This document shows, one piece after another, positions 9,357 through 17,477 of a DNA stretch of 64,000 nt (position 1 is its first letter; each line of letters opens with the position of its first letter). The DNA lies in the NCBI RefSeq assembly GCF_023093535.1, contig NZ_CP095757.1, forward strand, positions 1,054,001 through 1,118,000. The letters are read 5' to 3'. The position numbers and the translations under genes are program-made. This DNA is from Halovivax limisalsi (GTDB taxonomy: Archaea > Halobacteriota > Halobacteria > Halobacteriales > Natrialbaceae). Under the pieces are notes generated by a model. It saw only the letters and a program-made list of their open reading frames with translations. It did not search any database and was not told where the DNA came from.

Positions 9357-10247
9357 TCAGCTCGATCCGCTCGCGCCATCCGGCCGGTCGCCACCGTCGA
9401 GCACCGTTTCGCGCCAGCGATCGAGATCCACCGCGACGAGGGAGGTAAGCGTCGACTGCTGGTGCTCGGGAAGGATCCGACACGCTCGCTCGTACGCGAT
9501 TCGGCGTTCGACCAGCCTGTCGATCGCCTCGTTCGTGCCGGCCAGGGCGAACAGGTTCCACCCCTCGGTCTCGCCGCCGCCGTACTGTTCGCCGTCGAGG
9601 AGAAACTGCTCGAACGCGAAGAACGATCGACCGATGCGCTCTGCCCGTTCAACCGTCGGGGTCGGTTCGTCGCCGAGGACGGCACACAACCCCGTGAGAA
9701 ACCCGAACAGGTCGCCCTGCCGTTCGACGATCTCGAGGTACGGATCGAGACCTGGATCGGTCAACACGCCGGCCAGCGGCGCTTCCATCAGCCCCATCCC
9801 CAGCTCCGTCCAGTACTCGACGGCGTCGTCGCCGAGCCGGTGGACGAGCCGCGCACAGAGCGGAAACATGACCTGCCAGGTGGCGACGACTTCCCCGCGC
9901 GCACCGTCGGCGACGTCGCCGTCGACGACGTCGTCGAAGATGTCGTAGTATTCGTTGATGCAGAGCGAAAACCCCAGCACGGTGTCCCGGGGCTGGCCGT
10001 CGACGCCGAACGCCCGAGCCAGCCCGTCGACCAGAAACGCGACTTCCCACTTCGGTCGACGCCGCCGCTTCGGGAGCGCGTCGTTGGGGGTGAACGCGAG
10101 CAATTCGACCTGTTCCCGCAGCGGCTCGTGGGGAATCTCCGCGAGCAGGGCGGAGACGATGCGATCCAGGTCCTCCTCGAGGGCGTCGCGACGCTCGTCG
10201 AGACACCGCCGATCGGCTGCGGGCAGATCCATCGGGCGCTGTAACAT
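9357..10247 (-). CDS. Isoprenoid-synthase-fold protein (polyprenyl synthetase-like)
   Basis: This 296-residue all-helical protein resembles trans-isoprenyl diphosphate synthases. LPKRRRRPKWE matches the GKRxRP region that opens the catalytic core. YYDIFDDVVDGD carries the first aspartate-rich DDxxD motif, and YLEIVERQGDLFGFLTGLCAVLGD matches the helix with the conserved (E/K)KTA-like segment. At the second aspartate-rich motif, where family members read QIxDDxLD, this protein has FEQFLLDGEQ, so that metal site is altered. It may be a divergent prenyl synthase or a non-catalytic relative. It is convergent with the giant gene and transcribed alone. A shorter start at MDLP, five residues in, is possible. 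Confidence 0.7.
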   Translation of the reverse strand: MLQRPMDLPAADRRCLDERRDALEEDLDRIVSALLAEIPHEPLREQVELLAFTPNDALPKRRRRPKWEVAFLVDGLARAFGVDGQPRDTVLGFSLCINEYYDIFDDVVDGDVADGARGEVVATWQVMFPLCARLVHRLGDDAVEYWTELGMGLMEAPLAGVLTDPGLDPYLEIVERQGDLFGFLTGLCAVLGDEPTPTVERAERIGRSFFAFEQFLLDGEQYGGGETEGWNLFALAGTNEAIDRLVERRIAYERACRILPEHQQSTLTSLVAVDLDRWRETVLDGGDRPDGASGSS

Positions 10248-10460
10248 CGCGAACTGTTGTTCGGTGGCTTCCTCGTCGGTTTCGCGCTCCCGAGCGGGCG
10301 ACGCCGGCCGGTGGCACGTGCGACCGTGATACCGGTCGGCGAACCGAGAACGGGCACAGCGCGTCGATTGTCGACGAGATCGCCTCGTCGTCCGAACGGT
10401 CGTTCGGCCCGGTATTGCGTCGCCGCGTCGGTCAGGCGTCCGATTCGTTCGCGTGGCGGA

Positions 10461-11168
10461 TCACCAGTTTGAGCACGTACAGCACAGCCAGCACTCGTGG
10501 CTGTCACAGTAGACCGTGCCGTCGCTGCAGGTCTTGTGCGCCAGGTATTTACTGTTCATGTCGTCGTAATCGCTGCAGTACCGACCGCAATCACAGTCGT
10601 TGCTCCCACAGCGCTCGGTCCAGCCGGAACACCCGTTACAGTCCATCGGCTCGGCGTCGGCCTTCCTGGTCCAGCCGTCGTACTCGGGACTGAGAACGAG
10701 CCGTTCGCCGCCCCGATCGGCGACGGCACCGGCGATCCCGGCTTCCGGGAACAGTCTGACGGTGATCGGTCCGTCGAACCTGTCGCTCTCCAGTTTGGCG
10801 ACGAATCCCGCGACTCGCCCGTGCTCTTTGTGTTGTGCCTCGACGGTCGTGAGCACGTCGAGGCCGGTCGTCTGTTCGGCCGTCACGCGATCGACGCGCA
10901 GCGCGTCGAACTCGGCCGACTCGATGTGCCCGCGGTCTGCGAGTTGTTCGAGCAGTTTCCGTCCGCGCTCGGAGCGAAACGCCCGCCGAGCTCGCGACTG
11001 GGTGGCGTTGGTCTTGATGAACGCGGTGGGTTCGTCCGGGGCGGCTGCGACGGACCCGGCTGCCGCCGTTCCGGTCACCGCAGCGCCTGTCGCCCCGATC
11101 GAGCGCAGCACGCTCCGTCGGGCCGGTCGTTTCTCCCCGGTGCCGTCGTCGACATCGCTTCGGGACAT
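10461..11168 (-). CDS. Tat-exported cysteine-rich precursor, halocin C8-like architecture
   Basis: The 235-residue precursor has a twin-arginine signal at residues 16-43 (ARRSVLRSIG, then an alanine-rich stretch ending SVAAA). An acidic middle domain of about 130 residues follows, then a C-terminal tail with cysteines at 177, 180, 187, 192, 194, 198, 214, 221, 226, 229, 230 and 232. Twelve cysteines in the last 59 residues indicate a disulfide-locked peptide. In established work on halocin C8, a Tat-exported precursor is split into a cysteine-rich C-terminal toxin and an N-terminal immunity part. The layout here matches that, but the tail sequence differs from halocin C8, so antimicrobial function is inference. 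A secreted metal-binding protein is the alternative. Confidence 0.6.
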   Translation of the reverse strand: MSRSDVDDGTGEKRPARRSVLRSIGATGAAVTGTAAAGSVAAAPDEPTAFIKTNATQSRARRAFRSERGRKLLEQLADRGHIESAEFDALRVDRVTAEQTTGLDVLTTVEAQHKEHGRVAGFVAKLESDRFDGPITVRLFPEAGIAGAVADRGGERLVLSPEYDGWTRKADAEPMDCNGCSGWTERCGSNDCDCGRYCSDYDDMNSKYLAHKTCSDGTVYCDSHECWLCCTCSNW

Positions 11169-11198
11169 GGTCCATGTGGATTACCACTGGTCTTCCGT

Positions 11199-11208
11199 AA
11201 AAATTTAA
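11199..11208 (-). promoter_or_regulatory. TATA element of the cysteine-rich precursor gene
   Basis: On the minus strand this reads TTAAATTTTT. It lies 31-40 nt before the ATG at 11168, so the leader would be very short or absent. The surrounding 20 nt are clearly AT-richer than the flanks. Confidence 0.55.
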
Positions 11209-11335
11209 CGAATGACGTTGCTGAACCGATATCGCCGTCGCGATCAGTACACGACGGGTGGATTTCGATGACGAGAACGCAGACGCGGCCGCTGTTCGCA
11301 CAACGCTGCTCGAACGCGTCCCGTCGCCGAGACGA

Positions 11336-11653
11336 TCACATCCGAAGGGCCTGCGCGTGGACGGTCTCGCCGACCTCCAGCACGTTGGCCTCGTCGACGA
11401 TGCCGACGTCGACGGCCACCTCGATCGCGAGGTGGCCGACGAGGTTGGCGACGTCGGCCCGCGCGAGGGCGTCGCGGGCGGTCGCCAGGTCGACCGGGTC
11501 GCTGCCGTAGAACTCCTCGGTGACGGTCAGCGAAATCCCGTCCGCCTCGAACGTCTCGCCGAGGACCTCGGTGTCGCAGGCGGCGACGAGTACGCCTTTG
11601 GGCGTCCGGCGCTCGGTGAGAATCAGCGACGGGGACCCCGATCCGTCGCTCAT
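11336..11653 (-). CDS. DUF424 family protein
   Basis: This 105-residue protein matches the archaeal DUF424 family. It opens with a short strand (SLILTERRTPKGVLVAACD) and has the family's LGETFEADGISLTVTEEFY core. A helix with DALARADVANLVGHLAIEVAVDVG follows, and the protein ends in a short strand. The family has no settled function. Its ATG overlaps the stop codon of the upstream TPR gene (ATGA), so the two are co-transcribed and probably translationally coupled. The start is fixed by that overlap and by the family N-terminus. Confidence 0.85.
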   Translation of the reverse strand: MSDGSGSPSLILTERRTPKGVLVAACDTEVLGETFEADGISLTVTEEFYGSDPVDLATARDALARADVANLVGHLAIEVAVDVGIVDEANVLEVGETVHAQALRM

Positions 11654-12462
11654 TCGTCGAGCCGGGCGGCGTCCTGTTCGTCGTCGATCAGTCGCTGCTC
11701 GGCTTCCTCCCGGCGCTGGTCGGCCTCCTCGCTGACGCGCTCGGCCTCGTCGTACTCGCCCAGGTCCTCGAGGATGCGGGCCTTCTCCTCGAGTACCTGC
11801 GACGTGCGCATACCCAGCCTGATCGCGTTGTCGATGCAGCGAAGCGCCTCGTCCGAGAGGCCGCGTTCCTGGAGGAAAAAGGCGCGATTGTACCAGCCCT
11901 CGGCGAAGCGCGGATCGCGCTCGACGGCCCGTTCGGCGTGTTCGAGCGCCTGGGCGGTCTCTCCGTACTCCCAGAGGGCGAAGGCGAGGTTGCTCTCGGC
12001 GGTCGCGGCGTGTTCGCTCGCCGAGCGCGTGTTCGAGGTCTCGTCCTCGCTCGTCTCGACCTCGGTCGCCTCGACGACGTTGATCGCCTCGCGGTAGGCG
12101 CCGATGGCCTCGTCCCACTCCGCTAACTCGGCGTGGGCGACGCCCTTGTTCGTCCAGGCCTCCTGGGCGAGCCGATCGTCCTCGGTAAAGCGCGCCGCGC
12201 GCTCGAAGGCCTCCGTCGCCTGCTCGAAGCGGTTGATCTGCATGTAGTTGAGGCCGACGTCGAGCAACTCTTCGGACTCGACGTCCTCGGTCGAGAGCTG
12301 TCGCTCGTCGAGCAGGTCCGAGACGGCCCGGGAGTCGACCGGGTCGACCTTCCCGGGGTCGACGGCGAGTTCCGGGGGATCGAGGTCGAACTCGTCGTAA
12401 GACTCGTCGAAGCCGGCGCCCTCGGAGAAGCGATGCCGGTCGTCTCCCTCGTCGTCGGTCAT
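11650..12462 (-). CDS. Tetratricopeptide-repeat protein
   Basis: This 270-residue, very acidic cytoplasmic protein consists of TPR helices after a disordered N-terminus of about 70 residues. Recognisable repeats include LLDVGLNYMQINRFEQATEA, AWTNKGVAHAELAEWDEAI, LAFALWEYGETAQALEHAERA and AEGWYNRAFFLQERGLSDEA. The last segment (about 225-270) is a charged, glutamate-rich helix likely to form a coiled coil. TPR proteins mediate protein-protein contacts, and no partner is evident apart from the overlapping DUF424 gene. The start at MTDDEGDD is preferred because the frame upstream loses acidic character. Confidence 0.85.
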   Translation of the reverse strand: MTDDEGDDRHRFSEGAGFDESYDEFDLDPPELAVDPGKVDPVDSRAVSDLLDERQLSTEDVESEELLDVGLNYMQINRFEQATEAFERAARFTEDDRLAQEAWTNKGVAHAELAEWDEAIGAYREAINVVEATEVETSEDETSNTRSASEHAATAESNLAFALWEYGETAQALEHAERAVERDPRFAEGWYNRAFFLQERGLSDEALRCIDNAIRLGMRTSQVLEEKARILEDLGEYDEAERVSEEADQRREEAEQRLIDDEQDAARLDE

Positions 12463-12567
12463 TATCGCGCCGTAGGCGGCCCGGCGGGTTAAGACCTGCG
12501 ACACGATGGGTCGTCCGTCTGGACCGGCGGCGGTGCGTTCAAGCGCGTCGCGGTCGAACGCGCTCAC

Positions 12568-13173
12568 ATGCGACTGTTCGTCAGCGTCGACCTCCCCGAC
12601 GCTCTCGCGCCGGCGATCGCCGACGTTCAGGACGCGTTTTCGGCCGCGTCGGGGCTGTCGTTCACCGACCCCGAACAGGCTCACGTGACCGTGAAGTTCC
12701 TCGGCGAGGTCGACCCGGCGCGCGTCTCGACGATCGAACGCGAACTGGCCGCGGCCGTCGAGGACGCCGGCGTCTCCCCCTCTGCCGCCACCTTCGGCGG
12801 CCTCGGCGTCTTTCCGGATCTCTCGTACATCTCGGTGCTCTGGTTAGGTGTCGAAGACGGTGGGCGGGAACTCACCGAGTTGCACGAGGCGGTCGAAGCC
12901 CGGACGACGGCGATGGGATTCGACCCGGAATCGCACGACTTCATGCCCCACGTCACGCTCGCCCGGATGGAACACGCCGGCGGTAAGGACCTCGTCCAGG
13001 AGCTGGTCACCGACTGGGAGCCGATCGACTCCGACGCGCTCGCGGCCCAGCACCCGGGCGAGCGCGGACCGATCGTCGGCGAGGCGACCGTCTCGGAATT
13101 GCGCCTGAAAGAGAGTACGCTGACGCCGGACGGTCCCGTGTACGAGACCGTTTCGTCGGTTTCGCTCGAGTGA
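12568..13173 (+). CDS. thpR: RNA 2',3'-cyclic phosphodiesterase
   Basis: This 201-residue 2H phosphoesterase hydrolyses 2',3'-cyclic phosphate ends of RNA; the family was first described as a tRNA ligase (LigT). Both HxT motifs are present: HVT at residues 39-41 and HVT at 128-130 (in MPHVTLAR). The family opening MRLFVSVDLP is intact. It is divergent from the TPR/DUF424 pair, with about 105 nt between start codons. The length is slightly above the usual 180-190 residues, with the extra in the C-terminal third. Confidence 0.93.
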   Translation: MRLFVSVDLPDALAPAIADVQDAFSAASGLSFTDPEQAHVTVKFLGEVDPARVSTIERELAAAVEDAGVSPSAATFGGLGVFPDLSYISVLWLGVEDGGRELTELHEAVEARTTAMGFDPESHDFMPHVTLARMEHAGGKDLVQELVTDWEPIDSDALAAQHPGERGPIVGEATVSELRLKESTLTPDGPVYETVSSVSLE

Positions 13174-13372
13174 GCGACGCGGGCTGACGGCGCACGGTCG
13201 CCTCGGCGTGCGCCCGCGTGGATTCGGTCGCGTCCCGTCCAGAGTATCGTCCGTTCCGTCGCGCTGCGACCTGTTCGTTCTCCGTACCCGGAGAATTCAC
13301 CCCGCGACGAGACGGTAATCCCGTTGTACCGGTGCAGGGATAAAGCAACTCGCCGGTGTCGGGTTCCCCGGC

Positions 13373-14476
13373 ATGGGGGCGCGTGAGACGGATCCATCGG
13401 GCGCGACGAGGGGCGGCGACGAGGGCGGCAGCACCGAGACGGAGAGCGATCGAGCGACGGCTGCCGACTGGGCGCACGACGGCCAGAAAACGATCGGTGA
13501 CGGCGAGGCCGAAGCTGACTCGCCGCCGCGGTGCTGCTCTCGTCGGACCGTCCTCGGCGCGGTGGCCGGGACGACGGGGATCGTGGCGCCGGGGGCCGGC
13601 TCGGCCGCGGCAGCGTCGGAGGAAGCGGCCGCGACACTCTCCGTCCGGCTGTACGCGGGCCCGACGCCGGTGTACGGCCGGTTGCGCGACGGCCCCGGCG
13701 CGCTGGGTTCGGACTGGACGAGCGCGCACGAAGCCGCCGCGACGGCGATCGAAGCCGCGCTCGGCGAGATCAAGGCGTACGCGAGCGACACCGGCCGCGA
13801 GTGGCTCGACGTCGCGGTCGATCGCGGCTCGTCCGTCGGTCCCCCGTTCGCGGTGCCGTCGCCACTCGACGCCGTCGTGCCGGCAGAACGGCTCTACGAT
13901 CGGTTTCGGGGGGCGGTCGAGTCGGCCGGCGATGCGGACGCGCCCGTGTGTCACCTACTGCTGTGGTGGGGGCCGTTCGACTACCAGCTCGGCTACGGGC
14001 GGGTGCTGCCGGACGCGGCGCCCGTCGGGATGGGCGATCAGCGGTCCTCGTTCGCGGTGGTCAACGTCGGCGCGACCGAGGGCTGGGACGGCCGCGCGGT
14101 GACGAAGAACATGGCGATTCACGAGGCGCTTCACGCCTTTCTCTCCGAGCCCGACGCCGAGGCGGTCGCTGGGGCCCCGTGCGAGCACGCGCTCGGGTCG
14201 GTCGCGGCGCCGGAACCGGACGTCCGCGTCGTCTCCCCGATGGCGACGGCCTACGCCGGTCGCTCGGAACGGATCGACCCGCTTCGGCGCCTCGGCGGCG
14301 GCCTCGCGGGAACCGCGCCCGGAGACACGCGCTGGCCCGGACGCGGCTGCGTTGAGAGGCGACCGGCAAGGGCGGAACCCGAGTCGGACGGTGCGGTAGC
14401 CTGGCGCCACGAGACGGCGCTCTCGGCGGCGACGACGGCGGCGGTCTGCCGGTACGCAGACCGAGTGCTGCGATGA
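13373..14476 (+). CDS. Tat-exported putative metalloprotease (HExxH)
   Basis: This 367-residue protein has an acidic, disordered N-terminal tail of about 50 residues. A twin-arginine signal follows (SRRTVLGAVAG at 56-66, hydrophobic to about 80). The exported domain contains a zinc-protease signature, H250-E251-A-L-H254, in MAIHEALHAF. A third metal ligand is not obvious; D260 or a histidine further on could serve. The very long n-region before the RR pair is unusual but occurs in haloarchaeal Tat substrates. The C-terminal 70 residues are arginine-rich for this genome and may be poorly conserved. Peptidase activity is inferred from HExxH only. Confidence 0.65.
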   Translation: MGARETDPSGATRGGDEGGSTETESDRATAADWAHDGQKTIGDGEAEADSPPRCCSRRTVLGAVAGTTGIVAPGAGSAAAASEEAAATLSVRLYAGPTPVYGRLRDGPGALGSDWTSAHEAAATAIEAALGEIKAYASDTGREWLDVAVDRGSSVGPPFAVPSPLDAVVPAERLYDRFRGAVESAGDADAPVCHLLLWWGPFDYQLGYGRVLPDAAPVGMGDQRSSFAVVNVGATEGWDGRAVTKNMAIHEALHAFLSEPDAEAVAGAPCEHALGSVAAPEPDVRVVSPMATAYAGRSERIDPLRRLGGGLAGTAPGDTRWPGRGCVERRPARAEPESDGAVAWRHETALSAATTAAVCRYADRVLR

Positions 14477-14639
14477 ACCAGCGAACGCGCACACGACGCC
14501 GCTCGACCGAATGCTGGATCGCCCACTACCTGCAACGCGTTGAGAATCGCCACCGTCGCCGACCACGAGTGGACCGACGAACTCGCCCTCTTCGTGGTGG
14601 CCACCGGTCAAAAAAGACGGATACTGCGTACCGGATCGG

Positions 14640-15076
14640 TCACAACGCACCGGTTTCGTCGAGGTACGAACGAACGTCGTGCAGAAACCTTCGATATCGA
14701 TCGAGATCCTGTTGTATACGATATCGTCGTCGATAACGTCTCCGTAGGTCTGAGCCAGTACGTTCCGAAAGCTAGCCGCTTGGGCCATCGCTTCGGACGG
14801 TTCAGCCGCGACGATTCCGACATCGTTCAGCGACTGCATCATCTCGCGGTTCGTATCGGGGACGGACCCGGATTCGGCACGAACCATCGTCCGCGCGACG
14901 TCGAGTGCGGCCTCGGTCGCCTTCACGAATCGCCGTTCGACCACGTCCCGGGCAACTCGATCGGATTTGTACGCCCTTCGATCCATCGACTGGTACTCCG
15001 CGAGGATGGTGACGCTTTCTTCGATGGTCTTTGCGGCTGTCAACACGCGCTCTATGTCGGCGTCCGAAAGCGTCAT
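14640..15076 (-). pseudogene. hepT: HepT-type HEPN toxin gene with a single-base frameshift
   Basis: Residues 1-129 read as a HepT/DUF86 HEPN protein in one frame. At about 14689-14691 the frame must shift by one base to continue with the family ending, RFLHDVRSYLDETGAL and a stop at 14640-14642. Total length is then 437 nt, one short of 146 codons. Without correction the frame runs on into arginine-rich noise. The HepT RX4HXY motif appears as R104-N-V-L-A-Q109-T-Y111. The catalytic His is Gln, while the Tyr that the MNT partner AMPylates is kept. The gene overlaps the upstream mntA relic by 4 nt (ATGA), the usual arrangement. It is probably inactive as an RNase on both counts. Confidence 0.75.
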
Positions 15077-15314
15077 GCGAGGTGCTCGTCGATCGTTTCG
15101 AGAATCTCGTCGAATCGTTCGGCCGGCGACCGGGAATCGTCGTCACGTTCGACAGCGAGGGATTCCCGCAATCGGTCGACGGATTCGTCGTCCCCAACGT
15201 GCGTGGGCGTCACCGCGCGCCCGAGAACCGAACAGGATCCCCACGTCGATCGGATGATCGGCCAACGTCTCTCACCGCCTCACGAGTCGCGTTATCATCC
15301 AGGTCCGTGGGCAT
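15073..15314 (-). pseudogene. mntA: Degenerate MNT-type nucleotidyltransferase antitoxin gene
   Basis: Three pieces in different frames reconstruct an MNT protein. MPTDLDDNATREAVRDV is followed by a frameshift near 15265 into LADHPIDVGILFGSRARGDA. The next piece is the C-terminal end ESVDRLRESLAVE...ILETIDEHLA with its stop at 15073. Between GSRARGDA and the C-terminal piece the catalytic stretch that should carry SDxDL and the following strand is missing, so the enzyme cannot work. A normal MNT has about 110-140 residues, whereas the remains encode about 80. It overlaps hepT by ATGA. The start is supported by a TATA element about 25 nt upstream, and GGGAGGT lies directly before the ATG. Confidence 0.7.
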
Positions 15315-15333
15315 ACCTCCCACTAAGCGGACT

Positions 15334-15344
15334 GTGATAAAAGC
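15334..15344 (-). promoter_or_regulatory. TATA element of the mntA-hepT relic
   Basis: On the minus strand this reads GCTTTTATCAC, about 25 nt before the mntA ATG at 15314. The promoter looks intact although both genes are damaged. Confidence 0.5.
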
Positions 15345-15640
15345 ATTCGGCAGCGAACCGCGCCGAAGGCGCCATTGTTCGAGGGCGTTTCGCATGCAGA
15401 CTGCAACAGTACTGCGACGCGTTATCTGCCAACGGGCGCGATCTATCGCTTGCGCACGAGGGCTCGTCGCCAACCGAGATGGACGCAACGTCGCGCCCGA
15501 ATACTCGATGACTTCCGTCAGTTAGTAGGGTCGTCGGCACTCCGTCGAGCGTTTTCTCGTTCTGAACAGACTGAGATCCTCGAAACCGCCGGGAGTCGGG
15601 CAATCCGTCCGGCCGGGCCGGACGCACGCGGGATGGACAA
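15345..15640. other. Intergenic stretch without recognised features
   Basis: This divergent interval lies between the mntA relic and the ribosomal-protein cluster. No frame with haloarchaeal codon character, no RNA gene and no strong repeat was seen. The only functional sites noticed are the two promoters at its edges. Confidence 0.5.
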
Positions 15641-15650
15641 GCCTTTAACC
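15641..15650 (+). promoter_or_regulatory. Promoter of the ribosomal protein / aIF6 cluster
   Basis: GCCTTTAACC is centred about 29 nt before the L39e ATG. The 11-mer AAGCCTTTAAC here also precedes srp54 at about the same spacing, so the two translation/secretion promoters share an almost identical core. Confidence 0.65.
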
Positions 15651-15674
15651 GAGGGTGGGCAACAGTCGGGCACT

Positions 15675-15827
15675 ATGGGTAAGAAGTCCAAGGGCAAGAA
15701 GAAGCGCCTGGCGAAACTCGAGAACCAGAACAGTCGCGTCCCGGCGTGGGTCATGCTCAAGACCGACATGGACACGCAGCGAAACCCCAAGCGACGCAAC
15801 TGGCGGCGCCACGACACCGACGAATAA
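15675..15827 (+). CDS. rpl39e: 50S ribosomal protein L39e
   Basis: This 50-residue, strongly basic protein of the large subunit lines the polypeptide exit tunnel. The sequence is typical throughout: [19 protein letters not shown] at the start and an arginine-rich end ([13 protein letters not shown]). It stands out as basic among acidic neighbours, as expected for an rRNA-binding protein. It is the first gene of the cluster. Its stop codon TAA shares one base with the ATG of L31e. Confidence 0.97.
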   Translation: MGKKSKGKKKRLAKLENQNSRVPAWVMLKTDMDTQRNPKRRNWRRHDTDE

Positions 15828-16105
15828 TGAGCGCGAGTGATTTCGAGGAGCGCGTCGTCACCGTCCCGCTCCGCGAGGTGAAGGCCGCACCGAACCACAA
15901 GGCCGCCGACCGGGCGATGAAGATCGTCCGCGAGCACCTGGCGAAGCATTTCGCCGTCGAGACCGACGTCGTCCGCCTCGATCCCTCGATCAACGAGGCG
16001 ATCTGGGCCGACGGCCGGGCGAACCCGCCGCGGAAGCTGCGGGTTCGGGCCGCACGCTTCGACGAAGAGGGCGAACCGGTTGTCGAAGCCGAGTTCGCCG
16101 AGTAA
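15827..16105 (+). CDS. rpl31e: 50S ribosomal protein L31e
   Basis: This 92-residue large-subunit protein sits at the exit-tunnel rim. The family pattern is clear: [18 protein letters not shown] near the start, then [13 protein letters not shown] and [20 protein letters not shown]. It overlaps L39e by one base and is followed two bases later by the aIF6 start, so translation is probably coupled along the cluster. Confidence 0.97.
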   Translation: MSASDFEERVVTVPLREVKAAPNHKAADRAMKIVREHLAKHFAVETDVVRLDPSINEAIWADGRANPPRKLRVRAARFDEEGEPVVEAEFAE

Positions 16106-16106
16106 C

Positions 16107-16772
16107 TTGCTCCGCGCCTCCTTCGCCGGCTCCGCGTACGTCGGCGTCTTCGCGGTCGCGACCGGCGAGTACCTGCTGGTCCGGCCGGACGCCGACGACG
16201 AGCAGGTCGCCGCCATCGCCGACGAGCTCGACGTGCGCGCCGTCCCGACGACCATCGGCGGCTCGTCCACGGTGGGCGTCCTCGCGACCGGCAACGAGAA
16301 CGGCCTGCTCGTCTCGAACCGGCTCTACGAGTACGAACGCGAGCGCCTGGCCGAGGCCGTCGACGTCCCGATCGGGACGCTTCCCGGCGAGATCAACGCC
16401 GCCGGCACGGTCGTCCTCGCTAACGGGTCCGGCGCGTACGTCCACCCGGAGCTCTCGCGCGAGGCGGTACAGGCCGTCGAGGACACCCTCGACGTCCCCG
16501 TCGAACGCGGCGACCTCGCCGGCGTTCGGACGGTCGGCACGGCCGCCGTCGCGACCGACGAGGGGGTCCTCTGTCACCCCAAGTCGACCGACGAGGAACT
16601 CGATCTGCTGGAGGAGACGCTCGACGTCCGGGCCGACGTGGGGACGATCAACTACGGCGCGCCGCTGGTCGGCTCCGGGCTGCTCGCCAACGCGGCCGGC
16701 TACGTCGTCGGCGAGGACACCACGGGGCCGGAACTCGGCCGCATCGAGGACGCGCTCGGCTACATCGACTAA
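16107..16772 (+). CDS. eif6: Translation initiation factor aIF6
   Basis: This 221-residue protein has pentein-like repeats. It binds the 50S subunit and prevents premature joining with 30S. The N-terminus [15 protein letters not shown] is the archaeal family opening. The start is taken as TTG at 16107, one base after the L31e stop. An in-frame ATG at 16080 would overlap L31e and add nine residues foreign to the family. Repeated Nx[15 protein letters not shown]-type motifs mark the pseudo-fivefold repeats. It is the third gene of the cluster. Confidence 0.93.
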   Translation: MLRASFAGSAYVGVFAVATGEYLLVRPDADDEQVAAIADELDVRAVPTTIGGSSTVGVLATGNENGLLVSNRLYEYERERLAEAVDVPIGTLPGEINAAGTVVLANGSGAYVHPELSREAVQAVEDTLDVPVERGDLAGVRTVGTAAVATDEGVLCHPKSTDEELDLLEETLDVRADVGTINYGAPLVGSGLLANAAGYVVGEDTTGPELGRIEDALGYID

Positions 16773-17020
16773 CGCGGGTAACTGAGTGACGTGTTTCTGC
16801 GGACTGACACCGACAGTACGGTGTATCGGCGGGCCCCTCCCGAAGGCCTCCTGCGCGTTTGCTAGTCAGACTGTTCGATACGTCCGCCGCTGGACCGAGC
16901 GCCGTGGCCCCGGAAGGGAACATTCTTCCGCCTGCCTGCCGGATGATCGAGTATGAACGACTCAGCGACGTGCGCGTTCGCGGCGAATCACCAACCCAGC
17001 CCGAGCGAGGTGACCCGGCG
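16773..17020. other. Gap between aIF6 and prefoldin alpha, where an L18Ae gene often lies
   Basis: In many archaeal genomes a short L18Ae (LX) ribosomal gene lies between aif6 and pfdA. I translated this 248-nt interval in all three forward frames and found nothing resembling it. The only short frame, from 16954, ends at the pfdA start and has no family features. A separate promoter for pfdA is therefore likely, but no clear TATA element was seen. Confidence 0.5.
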
Positions 17021-17476
17021 ATGAGCGCCAACCAACAGCAACTGCAGGCCCTATCGCAGGAACTCCAGGAGATCCAGGAGTCGATCACGAGCCTCGAGGA
17101 GACGATCGAGGGGATCCGCGAGGAGCAATCGGCGATCGACGAGGCGATCGAGGCCGTCGAGACGCTCGAAACCGGCTCGACCGTTCAGGTCCCGCTGGGC
17201 GGCGGCGCCTACGTCCGCGCGACGGTCGAGGATATCGACGAGGTCATCGTCGAACTCGGCGCGGACTACGCCGCCGAGTTCGATCAGGAGCACGCGACGG
17301 AGACGCTCGAACGGAAGAAGGACAACCTCGACGACCGGATCGACGAGGTGAACGACCGCATCGCGGACCTCGAATCCGAGAGTTCGGAGCTCGAACAGCA
17401 GGCCCAGCAGATGCAGCAGCAGGCCCTCCAGCAGCAGATGGGCGGCATGGGCGGGGAGTCCGAGCCCGACGAGTGA
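17021..17476 (+). CDS. pfdA: Prefoldin subunit alpha
   Basis: This 151-residue subunit of the hexameric archaeal chaperone captures unfolded proteins and hands them to the thermosome. Two long coiled-coil helices (about 1-50 and 90-140) flank the beta-hairpin core, VQVPLGGGAYVRATVEDIDE. The C-terminal helix is glutamine-rich (QQAQQMQQQALQQQMGG), and the tail is acidic. It lies one base upstream of ftsY, so the two are co-transcribed. The start at MSANQQQ follows the family pattern; the open frame upstream has no prefoldin character. Confidence 0.95.
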   Translation: MSANQQQLQALSQELQEIQESITSLEETIEGIREEQSAIDEAIEAVETLETGSTVQVPLGGGAYVRATVEDIDEVIVELGADYAAEFDQEHATETLERKKDNLDDRIDEVNDRIADLESESSELEQQAQQMQQQALQQQMGGMGGESEPDE

Positions 17477-17477
17477 C

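Noticed and set aside
16954-17023. Short frame MNDSATCAFAANHQ... directly before pfdA, considered as L18Ae.
   Set aside because: Too short (23 codons) and without any L18Ae features.
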